Both the position numbers and the translations under genes were made by a program. DNA of 9,330 nucleotides. Origin: an uncultured Clostridium sp. GTDB taxonomy: Bacteria; Bacillota; Clostridia; Lachnospirales; Lachnospiraceae. The DNA is taken from positions 1-9,330 of the forward strand of contig URNT01000065.1 of the NCBI GenBank assembly GCA_900549235.1, written 5' to 3'. Positions 1 through 7,020 of this stretch are shown piece by piece; positions within the stretch are counted from its first letter, which is position 1; every line of letters begins with the position of its first letter. The notes below the pieces were generated by a model. It was not told where the DNA came from, did no database searches, and was given only the letters and a program-made list of their open reading frames with translations.

Positions 1-25
1 TAAAAGCGAAAGAGAGGCATTCGTT

Positions 26-904
26 ATGTTAAAAAGCATGACTGGTTTCGGCAGGTGCGAGCAGATTACCAATGACTATAAGATCTCTGTCGAAATGAAG
101 GCCGTAAATCACAGGTATCTGGATCTGAGCATCAAGATGCCAAAGAAGTTTAATTATTTTGAAGCTTCCATCCGTACTCTTTTAAAGCAGTATATCCAGA
201 GAGGAAAGGTGGATCTGTTCATTAATTATGAAGACTATACAGAAGGAAGCCTTTCCTTAAAGTACAACCATGCCCTTGCTCTGGAGTATGTAAAGTGCTT
301 TCAGAAGATGGAGGAGGAATTCGGCATACAGAATGATATGAAGGCTTCTGTCCTTGCCAAGCTTCCTGAGGTACTGGTGATGGAGCAGGCTCCGGATGAC
401 GAGGAGCAGCTCTGGGAGATTTTAAGCGGCGCCTTAAAGGAGGCGGCAGAGCGGTTTGTCTCCTCCAGGGAGCAGGAGGGCGAGAATCTGAAGGCAGACC
501 TTCTTGGAAAGCTGGAGCATATGACAGAGCTGGTTGATTTCATCGAGGAGCGTTCTCCCCAGGTGATCCGTGAATACCGCTCCAGGCTGGAGGATAAGGT
601 AAGAGAGCTTCTGGCCGGAACCTCCATTGAGGAGAGCCGGATCGCTGCCGAGGTGACGATCTATGCGGATAAGATCTGCGTGGATGAAGAAACCGTCCGC
701 CTGCGGAGCCATATTGAAAATACAAGGACAGAGCTTCTGAAGGGAGAAGGCGTAGGCCGCAAGCTGGATTTCATCGCTCAGGAGATGAACCGGGAGGCCA
801 ATACCATTCTTTCCAAATCCGGAGATCTGGCCATTTCTGACAAGGCTATTGCCTTAAAGACAGAGATTGAAAAGGTAAGAGAACAGATACAGAACATTGA
901 GTAA
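26..904 (+). CDS. yicC: YicC/YloC family endoribonuclease
   Basis: A full-length 292-residue protein of the YicC/YloC family, cytoplasmic proteins with reported endoribonuclease activity whose gene commonly precedes gmk. The N-terminus carries the hallmark SMTGFGR at residues 4-10. The C-terminal DUF1732 part has the conserved VDEETVRLRSH stretch around residues 219-229 and GRKLDFIAQEMNREANT at 244-260, the best-conserved segment of the family. The middle (about 125-200) is charged and helical. The ATG at 26 follows a purine-rich AGAGAGG and starts precisely at the family N-terminus. The stop TAA at 902-904 is also the first three bases of a 111-nt repeated element. The gene usually next in line in Clostridia, remA (DUF370), is not present. 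The product family is secure; the RNA substrate in this organism is unknown. Confidence 0.95.
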   Translation: MLKSMTGFGRCEQITNDYKISVEMKAVNHRYLDLSIKMPKKFNYFEASIRTLLKQYIQRGKVDLFINYEDYTEGSLSLKYNHALALEYVKCFQKMEEEFGIQNDMKASVLAKLPEVLVMEQAPDDEEQLWEILSGALKEAAERFVSSREQEGENLKADLLGKLEHMTELVDFIEERSPQVIREYRSRLEDKVRELLAGTSIEESRIAAEVTIYADKICVDEETVRLRSHIENTRTELLKGEGVGRKLDFIAQEMNREANTILSKSGDLAISDKAIALKTEIEKVREQIQNIE

Positions 905-1012
905 ACCTACATGCGCCCGGCAGGCAGACGCACCACCAACCCATAAAAGTCTGGCGGGCACATGGGGTATCCCTGAACTTATGCCGCCTGACGGCGGCGG
1001 GGACTTTTAGAG
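902..1012 (+). repeat. 111-nt structured intergenic repeat, copy 1
   Basis: This fills most of the yicC-gmk gap and is repeated at 1668-1778 with 103 of 111 positions identical and no gaps. It begins with the yicC stop codon. Visible pairings, if read as RNA on the + strand, are: GCCCG (915-919) with CGGGC (955-959), extended by either CAG 921-923 with CTG 951-953 or CAGAC 925-929 with GTCTG 949-953; a perfect GCCGCC (983-988)/GGCGGC (993-998) hairpin with a TGAC loop; TAAAAGTC (944-951) with GACTTTTA (1002-1009); and CCCAT (940-944) with ATGGG (962-966), a possible pseudoknot. Some of these exclude each other. There is no long T-run, so it is not a standard terminator, and no convincing ORF. 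It could be a cis-acting RNA or a dispersed REP/MITE-like element; the sequence does not decide. The strand is assumed from the direction of transcription. Confidence 0.85.
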
Positions 1013-1040
1013 TAAAAAAACAGAGCCAGGAGAGTGTGCT

Positions 1041-1670
1041 ATGGACCGTCAGGGGATTTTGGTCGTGGTGTCCGGTTTTTCCGGCGCAGGCAAGGGAACA
1101 TTGATGAAGGAGCTGTTGGGGCGGCATGATGAGTATGCCTTATCCATATCTGCCACCACCCGTCTGCCCAGAGAGGGAGAGAGGGACGGAGAGCATTATT
1201 TCTTCGTAAAGGAGGAAGAATTCCTTCAGATGATCGAGGAGGATAAGCTCATCGAATACGCCCGGTATGTGAAGCATTATTACGGTACTCCCAGGGAGTA
1301 TGTAGAAAAGAAGATGGCAGAGGGGAAGGATGTGATCCTGGAGATCGAGATCCAGGGGGCTCTGAAGGTAAAGGAACGCTATCCGAATGCCCTGCTGCTG
1401 TTTATTACACCGCCGGATGCCGGGGAACTGCGCCGCAGGCTCATCGGCCGGGGGACAGAGACTATGGAGGTGATCGATGACAGGCTCCGCCGGGCAGCCG
1501 AGGAAGCGGAAGGAATGGATGCCTATGATTACCTTCTGGTGAATGACGAGATCGGCCGCTGCGCGGAACAGATGCATCAGCTGATCCAGCTCCAGCACAG
1601 CAGGATGTCCTGCCAGCAGGATTTTCTTAAAAGGATGCAGAAGGAGCTTAAAAGCTTACTCCAGGATTAA
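1041..1670 (+). CDS. gmk: Guanylate kinase
   Basis: A 209-residue guanylate kinase (GMP + ATP to GDP + ADP), cytoplasmic and essential for GTP/dGTP supply. The P-loop GFSGAGKGT lies at residues 12-20. The GMP-binding segment SISATTRLPREGERDGEHYFF follows from residue 35, with its Arg41, Arg44 and Tyr53. The EIEIQGA stretch typical of the family is near residues 101-107. The ATG at 1041 has an AGGAGAG about 6 nt upstream and sets the P-loop at its normal distance from the N-terminus. Length is usual for the family. Its neighbours yicC and rpoZ are the canonical ones, but it is flanked on both sides by copies of the same 111-nt element, which widens the gaps to 136 and 142 nt in an otherwise compact gene train. 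Confidence 0.97.
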   Translation: MDRQGILVVVSGFSGAGKGTLMKELLGRHDEYALSISATTRLPREGERDGEHYFFVKEEEFLQMIEEDKLIEYARYVKHYYGTPREYVEKKMAEGKDVILEIEIQGALKVKERYPNALLLFITPPDAGELRRRLIGRGTETMEVIDDRLRRAAEEAEGMDAYDYLLVNDEIGRCAEQMHQLIQLQHSRMSCQQDFLKRMQKELKSLLQD

Positions 1671-1778
1671 ACCTATAGGCGCCCGGCAGGCAGACGCACC
1701 ACCAACCCATAAAAGTCTGGCGGGCACAAGGGGCATCCCTGAACTTATGCCGCCTGATAGCGGCAGGGGCTTTTAGAG
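1668..1778 (+). repeat. 111-nt structured intergenic repeat, copy 2
   Basis: This is the second copy of the element at 902-1012, offset by 766 nt and again starting exactly on a stop codon (TAA of gmk). The eight differences are at copy-1 positions 910, 912, 963, 968, 992, 993, 999 and 1003. The long-range helix is kept: TAAAAGTC 1710-1717 with GGCTTTTA 1768-1775, where a T-A pair of copy 1 becomes a permitted G.U. The terminal hairpin is kept as GCCGC 1749-1753 with GCGGC 1760-1764 and a larger loop. The candidate pseudoknot loses its outermost pair, while the local AGGG (1729-1732)/CCCT (1737-1740) hairpin gains one. It lies between gmk and rpoZ and ends about 35 nt before the rpoZ start. 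Function unknown. Confidence 0.85.
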
Positions 1779-1812
1779 AAATTAAAATTTATTATTGAAA
1801 GGGGAATGTAAT

Positions 1813-2085
1813 ATGTTACATCCATCATACACAGATCTGATTAATGTTGTTAACAGCGATATTGAGCCGGGAGAGCAGCCGGTGGTACAGAGCCGCTACT
1901 CTATAGTGATTGCCGCGTCAAGAAGAGCAAGGCAGATCATCGGCGGAGCTAAACCTATGGTTCCCGCTCCGGCAGGCAAGAAGCCGCTTTCCATTGCCAT
2001 TGACGAGCTGTACCATCAGGAGGTAAAGATTCTTCCTGAGGATGCGGTGACAGAAGAAGAGGAAGCAGAAAACGAGAACGAATAA
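1813..2085 (+). CDS. rpoZ: DNA-directed RNA polymerase subunit omega
   Basis: A 90-residue omega subunit, which assists assembly and stability of the RNA polymerase beta-prime subunit. The conserved core SRYSIVIAASRRARQI is at residues 27-42, followed by KPLSIAIDEL at 57-66. The C-terminus is a short acidic tail rich in Glu, common in clostridial omega. I chose the ATG at 1813. An in-frame TTG at 1795 would add six residues (MKGECN), but the purine run GAAAGGGG at 1797-1804 overlaps that codon and is well placed as the ribosome binding site for 1813. The gene follows gmk as usual, separated by the second 111-nt element. Confidence 0.94.
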   Translation: MLHPSYTDLINVVNSDIEPGEQPVVQSRYSIVIAASRRARQIIGGAKPMVPAPAGKKPLSIAIDELYHQEVKILPEDAVTEEEEAENENE

Positions 2086-2091
2086 ATACAA

Positions 2092-2161
2092 TAAGCCGTC
2101 TCCTGTTTGGCGGCAGCGGAGGGCCTTTGTTCCCTGCGCTGTCATGACAGAAGATGGCTTA
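2092..2161 (+). other. Long imperfect hairpin in the rpoZ-rimO gap
   Basis: The 97-nt gap between rpoZ and rimO holds a nested inverted repeat. The outer arms TAAGCCGTC (2092-2100) and GATGGCTTA (2153-2161) pair over 9 bp with one G.U. CTGT (2103-2106) can then pair with ACAG (2147-2150) across a 2x2 internal loop. The inner arms CAGCGGAGGG (2114-2123) and CCCTGCGCTG (2132-2141) pair over 10 positions with one G/G mismatch and an 8-nt loop. A perfect 12-bp palindrome, CTGTCATGACAG, occupies 2139-2150. No T-run follows, so it is not an intrinsic terminator. It could be an RNA processing or stability element, or a small palindromic repeat. The pairing is seen; the role is not known. Confidence 0.55.
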
Positions 2162-2182
2162 ACTGTTCATTAGGAGAAACAT

Positions 2183-3535
2183 ATGGAAAATATAAAACTG
2201 TTTTGCGTATCCCTGGGCTGTGATAAGAACCTGGTGGATACAGAGAAGATGCTGGGTCTTTTAAACGGCATGGGAGTGGTCTTTACTGATGACGAGACAG
2301 AGGCTGACGCCATTCTGATCAATACATGCTGTTTTATCGGCGACGCCAAGGAGGAGAGTGTCAATACCATCCTGGATATGGCCCGCTATAAGGAGGAGGG
2401 CTGCTGCAAGGCCCTGATCGTGGCAGGCTGCCTGGCTCAGCGCTATAAGCAGGAGATCATCGATGAGATTCCTGAGGTAGACGCCATTTTGGGAACCACC
2501 TCCTATGAGGAGATCTGTGCTGTTCTTACCAGGCTTCTGGGAAAGGCGGAGGAGCATGTAAGCTGCTTCCATGACCTTTCAGAGCTTCCTCAGACCGCTT
2601 CTAAGCGGGTGGTGACCACTGGCGGATACTATGCCTTCTTAAAGATCGCAGAGGGCTGCGACAAACGCTGTACTTACTGTATTATCCCTTATCTGAGGGG
2701 GCCTTACCGCAGCGTGCCCATAGAAGCCCTGGTGGCAGAGGCCACAGAGCTGGCAGAAAAGGGGGTAAAGGAGCTGATTCTGGTGGCCCAGGAGACCACT
2801 CTGTACGGAACGGACCTTTATGGGGAAAAATCCCTTCCAAGGCTTTTAAGGGAGCTGGCTAAGATCCCTGGCATCTACTGGATCCGGATCCAGTACTGCT
2901 ACCCGGAGGAGATCACCGATGAGCTGATCCAGACCATCAAAACAGAGGAAAAGGTATGTCATTATCTGGACATCCCCATCCAGCACGCAAGCGACAGAAT
3001 TTTAAAGCGTATGGCCCGCCGTACCAATAAGGAGGAATTAAAGGAGCGGATCGCGGTCCTGCGCCGGGAGATCCCGGATATTGCCTTAAGGACCACCCTG
3101 ATTTCCGGCTTTCCGGGAGAAACAGAGGAGGACCACCAGGAACTGCTGGAATTTGTAGATGAGATGGAGTTTGAGCGTCTGGGGGTATTTGCCTACTCCG
3201 CTGAGGAGGATACGCCGGCTTATTCCTATCCGGACCAGGTGCCCCAGGAGCTTAAGGAGGAGCGTCGGGACGAGATTATGGAACTGCAGCAGGAGATTGC
3301 ATTTGAGCACTGTGAAAGCATGGTGGGGAAGGTGGTGACGGTCCTGATCGAGGGAAAGGTGGCGGATGAGCCGGCTTATGTGGGCCGCACCTATATGGAT
3401 GCTCCAAATGTGGACGGGCTTATCTTTGTAAATGCTGAGGAACTGCTGATGTCCGGTGACTTTGTCCGTGTGAAGGTGACAGGAGCTGCCGAATATGATC
3501 TGATAGGAGAGGTATATCATGAATCTGCCCAATAA
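2183..3535 (+). CDS. rimO: Ribosomal protein S12 methylthiotransferase RimO
   Basis: A 450-residue radical-SAM methylthiotransferase. RimO enzymes add a methylthio group to an aspartate of ribosomal protein S12. The N-terminal UPF0004 domain supplies cluster ligands Cys13 (LGCDKN), Cys49 (NTCC) and Cys83 (AGCLAQRY). The radical-SAM motif CDKRCTYC gives Cys159, Cys163 and Cys166. The central barrel runs to about residue 370, and a TRAM domain occupies roughly 375-445. The LGCDKN start and overall length favour RimO over the tRNA-modifying paralogue MiaB, which typically has a different N-terminal motif. The ATG at 2183 is preceded by TAGGAGAAAC, a good ribosome binding site. The last 17 nt overlap the start of pgsA, suggesting translational coupling. 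Confidence 0.95.
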   Translation: MENIKLFCVSLGCDKNLVDTEKMLGLLNGMGVVFTDDETEADAILINTCCFIGDAKEESVNTILDMARYKEEGCCKALIVAGCLAQRYKQEIIDEIPEVDAILGTTSYEEICAVLTRLLGKAEEHVSCFHDLSELPQTASKRVVTTGGYYAFLKIAEGCDKRCTYCIIPYLRGPYRSVPIEALVAEATELAEKGVKELILVAQETTLYGTDLYGEKSLPRLLRELAKIPGIYWIRIQYCYPEEITDELIQTIKTEEKVCHYLDIPIQHASDRILKRMARRTNKEELKERIAVLRREIPDIALRTTLISGFPGETEEDHQELLEFVDEMEFERLGVFAYSAEEDTPAYSYPDQVPQELKEERRDEIMELQQEIAFEHCESMVGKVVTVLIEGKVADEPAYVGRTYMDAPNVDGLIFVNAEELLMSGDFVRVKVTGAAEYDLIGEVYHESAQ

Positions 3536-4061
3536 GCTTACGATTTTACGCGTGTGTATGATCCCGTTTTTTGTAATGACCCTGCTTTTTGACCATGGAA
3601 ACAGCCAGTTTATGCGTGTGATAGCGGATCTTATTTTTATCTTCGCCAGCCTTACAGATCTGCTGGACGGAAAGATCGCCAGAAAGTATAATCTGGTGAC
3701 TAATTTCGGAAAATTTATGGATCCCCTGGCAGATAAGCTGCTGGTATGCTCCGCCCTGATCTGCCTGATCGAGCTGGGACAGATCCCGGCCTGGGTGGTG
3801 ATTGTGATCATCAGCCGTGAGTTTATCATCAGCGGCTTTCGTCTGGTGGCCTCTGACAATGGTGTTGTGATCGCGGCCAGCTACTGGGGAAAATTTAAGA
3901 CTGTATTCCAGATGCTGACGGTGATCCTGATGATTCTGAACCTTCCGGCCCTTGCCATGGTAACCAGCCTTCTTCTGATGATCGCAGTGGCCCTCACTAT
4001 TATTTCTCTGGTGGATTATGTGGTAAAGAACCGTAGGGTGCTGACAGAGGGAGGAATGTAA
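3519..4061 (+). CDS. pgsA: CDP-diacylglycerol-glycerol-3-phosphate 3-phosphatidyltransferase
   Basis: A 180-residue integral membrane enzyme that makes phosphatidylglycerophosphate from CDP-diacylglycerol and glycerol-3-phosphate, the committed step to phosphatidylglycerol and cardiolipin. The CDP-alcohol phosphatidyltransferase signature is complete: Asp47, Asp50-Gly51, Ala54-Arg55, Gly64, Asp68 and Asp72. The start NLPNKLTILR, with several hydrophobic segments following, fits PgsA. The last segment, at about 146-171, ends in a short basic tail. The ATG at 3519 lies inside the 3' end of rimO, with AGGAGAGG just upstream within the rimO reading frame. The gene stops 1 nt before the cinA start codon, so rimO, pgsA and cinA look translationally coupled. 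Confidence 0.95.
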   Translation: MNLPNKLTILRVCMIPFFVMTLLFDHGNSQFMRVIADLIFIFASLTDLLDGKIARKYNLVTNFGKFMDPLADKLLVCSALICLIELGQIPAWVVIVIISREFIISGFRLVASDNGVVIAASYWGKFKTVFQMLTVILMILNLPALAMVTSLLLMIAVALTIISLVDYVVKNRRVLTEGGM

Positions 4062-4062
4062 T

Positions 4063-5325
4063 ATGACAGCAGAGCTGATCTCCGTGGGAACGGAGCTGCT
4101 TATGGGAAATATTTTAAACAGCAATACCCGGTATCTGGCAGAAAAATGCGCCATGCTGGGCTTTGATATGTACTACCAGGTAACGGTGGGGGACAATTAT
4201 GAGCGGATGCTTTCTGTGGTTCAGACTGCTCTTGAGCGTTCGGAGCTTGTAATCCTGACAGGAGGCCTGGGGCCTACGGAGGATGACCTGACAAAGGAGG
4301 TCTGCGCCGCCGCCATGGGCATGAAGCTGGTGGAGGATCCCCATACAAGAGCCCATCTGGAGGCATTTTTCCAGAACAATATTTATAAAGAGATCCCTGA
4401 AAATAACTGGAAGATGGCCACAGTGCCGGAGGGCGCCATCGTCCTTGACAATTCAAACGGCATGGCTCCCGGCCTGATCCTTGAAAAAGAGGGGAAGACA
4501 GCCATCCTTCTTCCTGGTCCTCCGGGAGAGCTGTATCCCATGGTAGAGGGACAGGTGATGCCCTACCTTGAAAAGCGTCAGAATTCTGTTCTTGTTTCCC
4601 GCATGGTAAAGATCTGCGGACACGGGGAAAGCCAGGTGGAGGATAAGCTGCTGGATCTGATCGATGGCCAGAGCAATCCCACCATTGCTACCTACGCAAA
4701 GACAGCAGAGGTCTATCTGCGCCTGACTGCTAATGGAGAAACAGAAGAGGAAGCCCTGGAGCGGATCGATCCGGTGCTTAAGGAGGTTCTGGTCCGGTTT
4801 GGAGACGCGGTATACACCACAAAGGAGGAGGTAACCCTGGAAATGGCTGTAGCAGAGCTTTTGCGTAAAAACGGCCTTACTATGTCTTCTGCGGAATCCT
4901 GCACCGGCGGCATGATCGCAGCTGCCATGGTAAATGTTCCCGGCGTGTCCGAGGTTTTCATGCAGGGCATGGTCACTTATTCAAATGAGGCCAAGATGAG
5001 GCTTTTAGGCGTAAGGGAGGAGACTCTTTCTGACTGGGGCGCAGTTAGTGAGGAGACGGCCAGGGAGATGGCAGAGGGCGGCGCCCTGCGCGCTCAGACG
5101 GATCTGTGCATCTCTGTAACGGGAGTGGCAGGGCCGGACGGCGGTACAGACCAGAAGCCGGTGGGCCTTGTGTATATGGCCTGCTGCCTGAAGGGAAAGA
5201 CAAAGGCAGTGAGGTATCAGTTTAAGGGCAACCGGGCCAAGGTGCGGGAACAGTCTATGATGAAGGCCCTAGATCTGGTGCGCCTGTGCGTACTGGAGTA
5301 TCAGAAAAGCAGGGAAGAAATGTAA
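4063..5325 (+). CDS. cinA: CinA family protein (competence/damage-inducible protein A)
   Basis: A 420-residue two-domain CinA protein. The N-terminal MoCF-like domain (about 1-170) shows ISVGTELLMG at 6-15 and TGGLGPTEDD at 66-75; in characterised homologues this region hydrolyses ADP-ribose-type substrates. The C-terminal domain (about 258-415) is the NMN deamidase (PncC-like) module, with SAESCTGG at 276-283 and GVAGPDGGTDQKPVGLV at 354-370. Together they suggest pyridine nucleotide salvage. The name recalls co-regulation with recA in streptococci, and no recA is seen downstream here. The ATG at 4063 has GAGGGAGGAATG upstream and almost abuts the pgsA stop. Length and both domains are intact. 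Confidence 0.95.
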   Translation: MTAELISVGTELLMGNILNSNTRYLAEKCAMLGFDMYYQVTVGDNYERMLSVVQTALERSELVILTGGLGPTEDDLTKEVCAAAMGMKLVEDPHTRAHLEAFFQNNIYKEIPENNWKMATVPEGAIVLDNSNGMAPGLILEKEGKTAILLPGPPGELYPMVEGQVMPYLEKRQNSVLVSRMVKICGHGESQVEDKLLDLIDGQSNPTIATYAKTAEVYLRLTANGETEEEALERIDPVLKEVLVRFGDAVYTTKEEVTLEMAVAELLRKNGLTMSSAESCTGGMIAAAMVNVPGVSEVFMQGMVTYSNEAKMRLLGVREETLSDWGAVSEETAREMAEGGALRAQTDLCISVTGVAGPDGGTDQKPVGLVYMACCLKGKTKAVRYQFKGNRAKVREQSMMKALDLVRLCVLEYQKSREEM

Positions 5326-5359
5326 AGTGTACTCTCGAAACAGAAAGGGGTTTTTGGCA

Positions 5360-6670
5360 TTGGAGATTAAACGGATAAAGAAGCAGCTTTCGGCTGCCTG
5401 CGGCTGTGGAGGCGTCAGGCTGGCACTGAATTACTATATGTATTGCGACTCTCTTGACGGCAGAGAGCCTCCCTGTGATGCCATAAAGGCCTGTGAGGAG
5501 CGTTTTCACAGGCTTCTTGGGGCCTGGCTGGAGGGAGAGGAGACAGAGGCAGAGCTTTTGGATCTCCGTCAGGCTGTGATGGCTGAGATGGAGAAGGTCA
5601 CCTCCTATACGGATTCCTTTCAGGCCTATGAATATGTGCTGAACCGGCTGGAGGCCCGTTTCGAGCCTGGCCCGGCAGGGCAGGCTGAGCTGGGAACGGA
5701 TGAGCTGACTCAGGAATGTATGGACTTTATCACCAAGGGTAAGGATGCCAGAACGGTAAATGAGCGGATCCAGCTGGTGATTGCCCAGCTTCCGGTGCGC
5801 CTTACCAGGCAGAAATTCTTTTCTATGGTTGAGGAGGGGATGTCTGTCTATAAAGGAGGGCCTGCAGAGGGGCTGAGGGATATGCTCTATATCCTCCGCT
5901 CCCAGGCGCTTCTGATGCAGCCAAAGGAAGGGACTGCCGGATATGAGAAGCTGTTTGACTTTCTCACTGCCTTTAAAAAGGCGGATTACCGGGAGCTTTC
6001 CAGAGAGGAGTACGGCAGGCTGAGCAGGGAGCTTGGAGAGGCAACAGAGTGCCTCATCAGCCGCAGCGATTCCTGTATGCAGCTGATGGACCTGATCAAT
6101 GATCTGTATCTTTTGTCCATTGCCCGTCCCCAGGTCATGGTGGAGGCAGGCCAGGAGCAGTATTTAAAGAAGTTCCTTAAAACCCTTCTTGCCTGTGCTC
6201 AGAAGGGCCGGGGAATGGGAGATGAGGAGGAGGATCTTCTCTATGAGATGGAGGGAAAGCAGGAGGCTTATTTTGAGCAGTGGATGCAGTATTCCCTGTC
6301 AGAGACGGCGCTGTCAGCAGCAGATGAAGAAGAAAAGCGGCTGGCTGATATTTACAGAAGGGTTGAGAAGCTGATGTCGGGAAGCCCCTTTGCGGAGCTG
6401 GAGCCAAAACGGTCAGAAAAGGACGTGGCAGACGCTGCCATGGTGAGAGAAGCCCTTAACTGCCTTTTTGAAGAAATGTCTGCTGTCTGGAAGGATGAAC
6501 CAAGGGCAGTGGTGCAGGCGGTGATGGCTGGCATCCTGTCCTCTCTCCCTGTATTCTTTTCCTCTCTGGAGGATGTGAGGGAATATGTGAGAAACAGCCT
6601 GTTAAGCTGCGCCGATGAAAGTGAAAGGACCGCTTCCGCCCGTATGCTTCGGGCGGTGATGGAAGAATAG
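5360..6670 (+). CDS. Uncharacterised 436-residue soluble protein
   Basis: I do not recognise a family. The reading frame opens with a GTG at 5327, but the TTG at 5360 has GAAAGGGG about 9 nt upstream and is my preferred start; the longer form would be 447 residues. The predicted protein is soluble with no signal peptide or membrane segment. It is rich in Glu, Leu, Ala and Arg and probably almost all helical. The N-terminal 45 residues hold four cysteines (CGCGG, then a Cys before DSLDGREPPC, and the one ending it). Candidate helical stretches run through 130-260 and 290-430 with many leucines at heptad-like spacing. Codon use and GC resemble its neighbours, so there is no sign of recent transfer. 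It starts right after cinA and ends 8 nt before the next gene, so it is probably co-expressed with the small protein at 6679-7020 and the DUF2953-gerW pair. Confidence 0.8.
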   Translation: MEIKRIKKQLSAACGCGGVRLALNYYMYCDSLDGREPPCDAIKACEERFHRLLGAWLEGEETEAELLDLRQAVMAEMEKVTSYTDSFQAYEYVLNRLEARFEPGPAGQAELGTDELTQECMDFITKGKDARTVNERIQLVIAQLPVRLTRQKFFSMVEEGMSVYKGGPAEGLRDMLYILRSQALLMQPKEGTAGYEKLFDFLTAFKKADYRELSREEYGRLSRELGEATECLISRSDSCMQLMDLINDLYLLSIARPQVMVEAGQEQYLKKFLKTLLACAQKGRGMGDEEEDLLYEMEGKQEAYFEQWMQYSLSETALSAADEEEKRLADIYRRVEKLMSGSPFAELEPKRSEKDVADAAMVREALNCLFEEMSAVWKDEPRAVVQAVMAGILSSLPVFFSSLEDVREYVRNSLLSCADESERTASARMLRAVMEE

Positions 6671-6678
6671 GAGCGAAG

Positions 6679-7020
6679 ATGCGCTGGTGGAAGCATTTAT
6701 ATATGGGCAGCCATGCTGCAAAGAAGCGTCCGGAGCTTCTTCGGGGAATTCGCGAAAAAGCCTTTCTTCCGGAGGTTTATGTGATTACTCTGCCGGAGAG
6801 TGGGAATCATATACTTGACATACGTCCGGTGGGACTTCTGAAAGATGAGGAGAGGAAGAGCAGGGATTTCCTGATCCTGGGAGTGGCAAAGGGCTATGGA
6901 GAGTCAAAGGAGCTGATCCGGCAGATGATTGATGATATGTATCAGCGTACAGGCAGCTTTGACTGGAGGGCCTATATGGAAGCTCTGGACAGAGAGGCGG
7001 AGGCAGGGGAGGAAACATGA
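6679..7020 (+). CDS. Small uncharacterised protein, 113 residues
   Basis: A conserved-looking soluble protein of unknown function. It opens with a basic, aromatic segment (MRWWKHLYMGSHAAKKRPE), continues with a probable beta-rich core (residues about 33-72: VYVITLPES, then ILDIRPVGLL and FLILGVAKGYG), and ends in an amphipathic helix (KELIRQMIDDMY at about 77-88) plus an acidic tail. The GVAKGYGESKELIRQM piece looks like a strand-glycine-helix turn, but I cannot match it to a named fold. The ATG at 6679 is supported by AGGAG overlapping the previous stop. The last four bases, ATGA, are shared with the start of the DUF2953 gene, so these two are almost certainly co-translated. Real gene: very likely. 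Function: unknown. Confidence 0.82.
   Translation: MRWWKHLYMGSHAAKKRPELLRGIREKAFLPEVYVITLPESGNHILDIRPVGLLKDEERKSRDFLILGVAKGYGESKELIRQMIDDMYQRTGSFDWRAYMEALDREAEAGEET

Noticed and set aside
983..1008. Intrinsic terminator at the end of repeat copy 1
   Set aside because: The GC hairpin is strong, but the four Ts come six bases after the stem, so the T-tract is too short and misplaced; transcription into gmk is expected.
902..1778. CRISPR array from the two repeat copies
   Set aside because: Only two 111-nt units separated by a complete gmk gene; repeat length, spacing and absence of cas genes do not fit.
1795..1812. TTG start for rpoZ
   Set aside because: The purine-rich ribosome binding site overlaps this codon and serves the ATG at 1813, which matches the family N-terminus.
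3086..3859. 257-codon open frame on the - strand opposite rimO and pgsA
   Set aside because: It is antisense to two clearly recognised genes with intact catalytic motifs, shows no recognisable domain and has no ribosome binding context.
3546..4154. 202-codon open frame on the - strand opposite pgsA and cinA
   Set aside because: Histidine- and glutamine-rich translation typical of an antisense shadow of a membrane protein gene; it spans two real genes.
5327..5359. GTG start for the 436/447-residue protein
   Set aside because: Possible through coupling to the cinA stop, but the upstream sequence is a poor ribosome binding site, while TTG 5360 has GAAAGGGG at good spacing. Not excluded.
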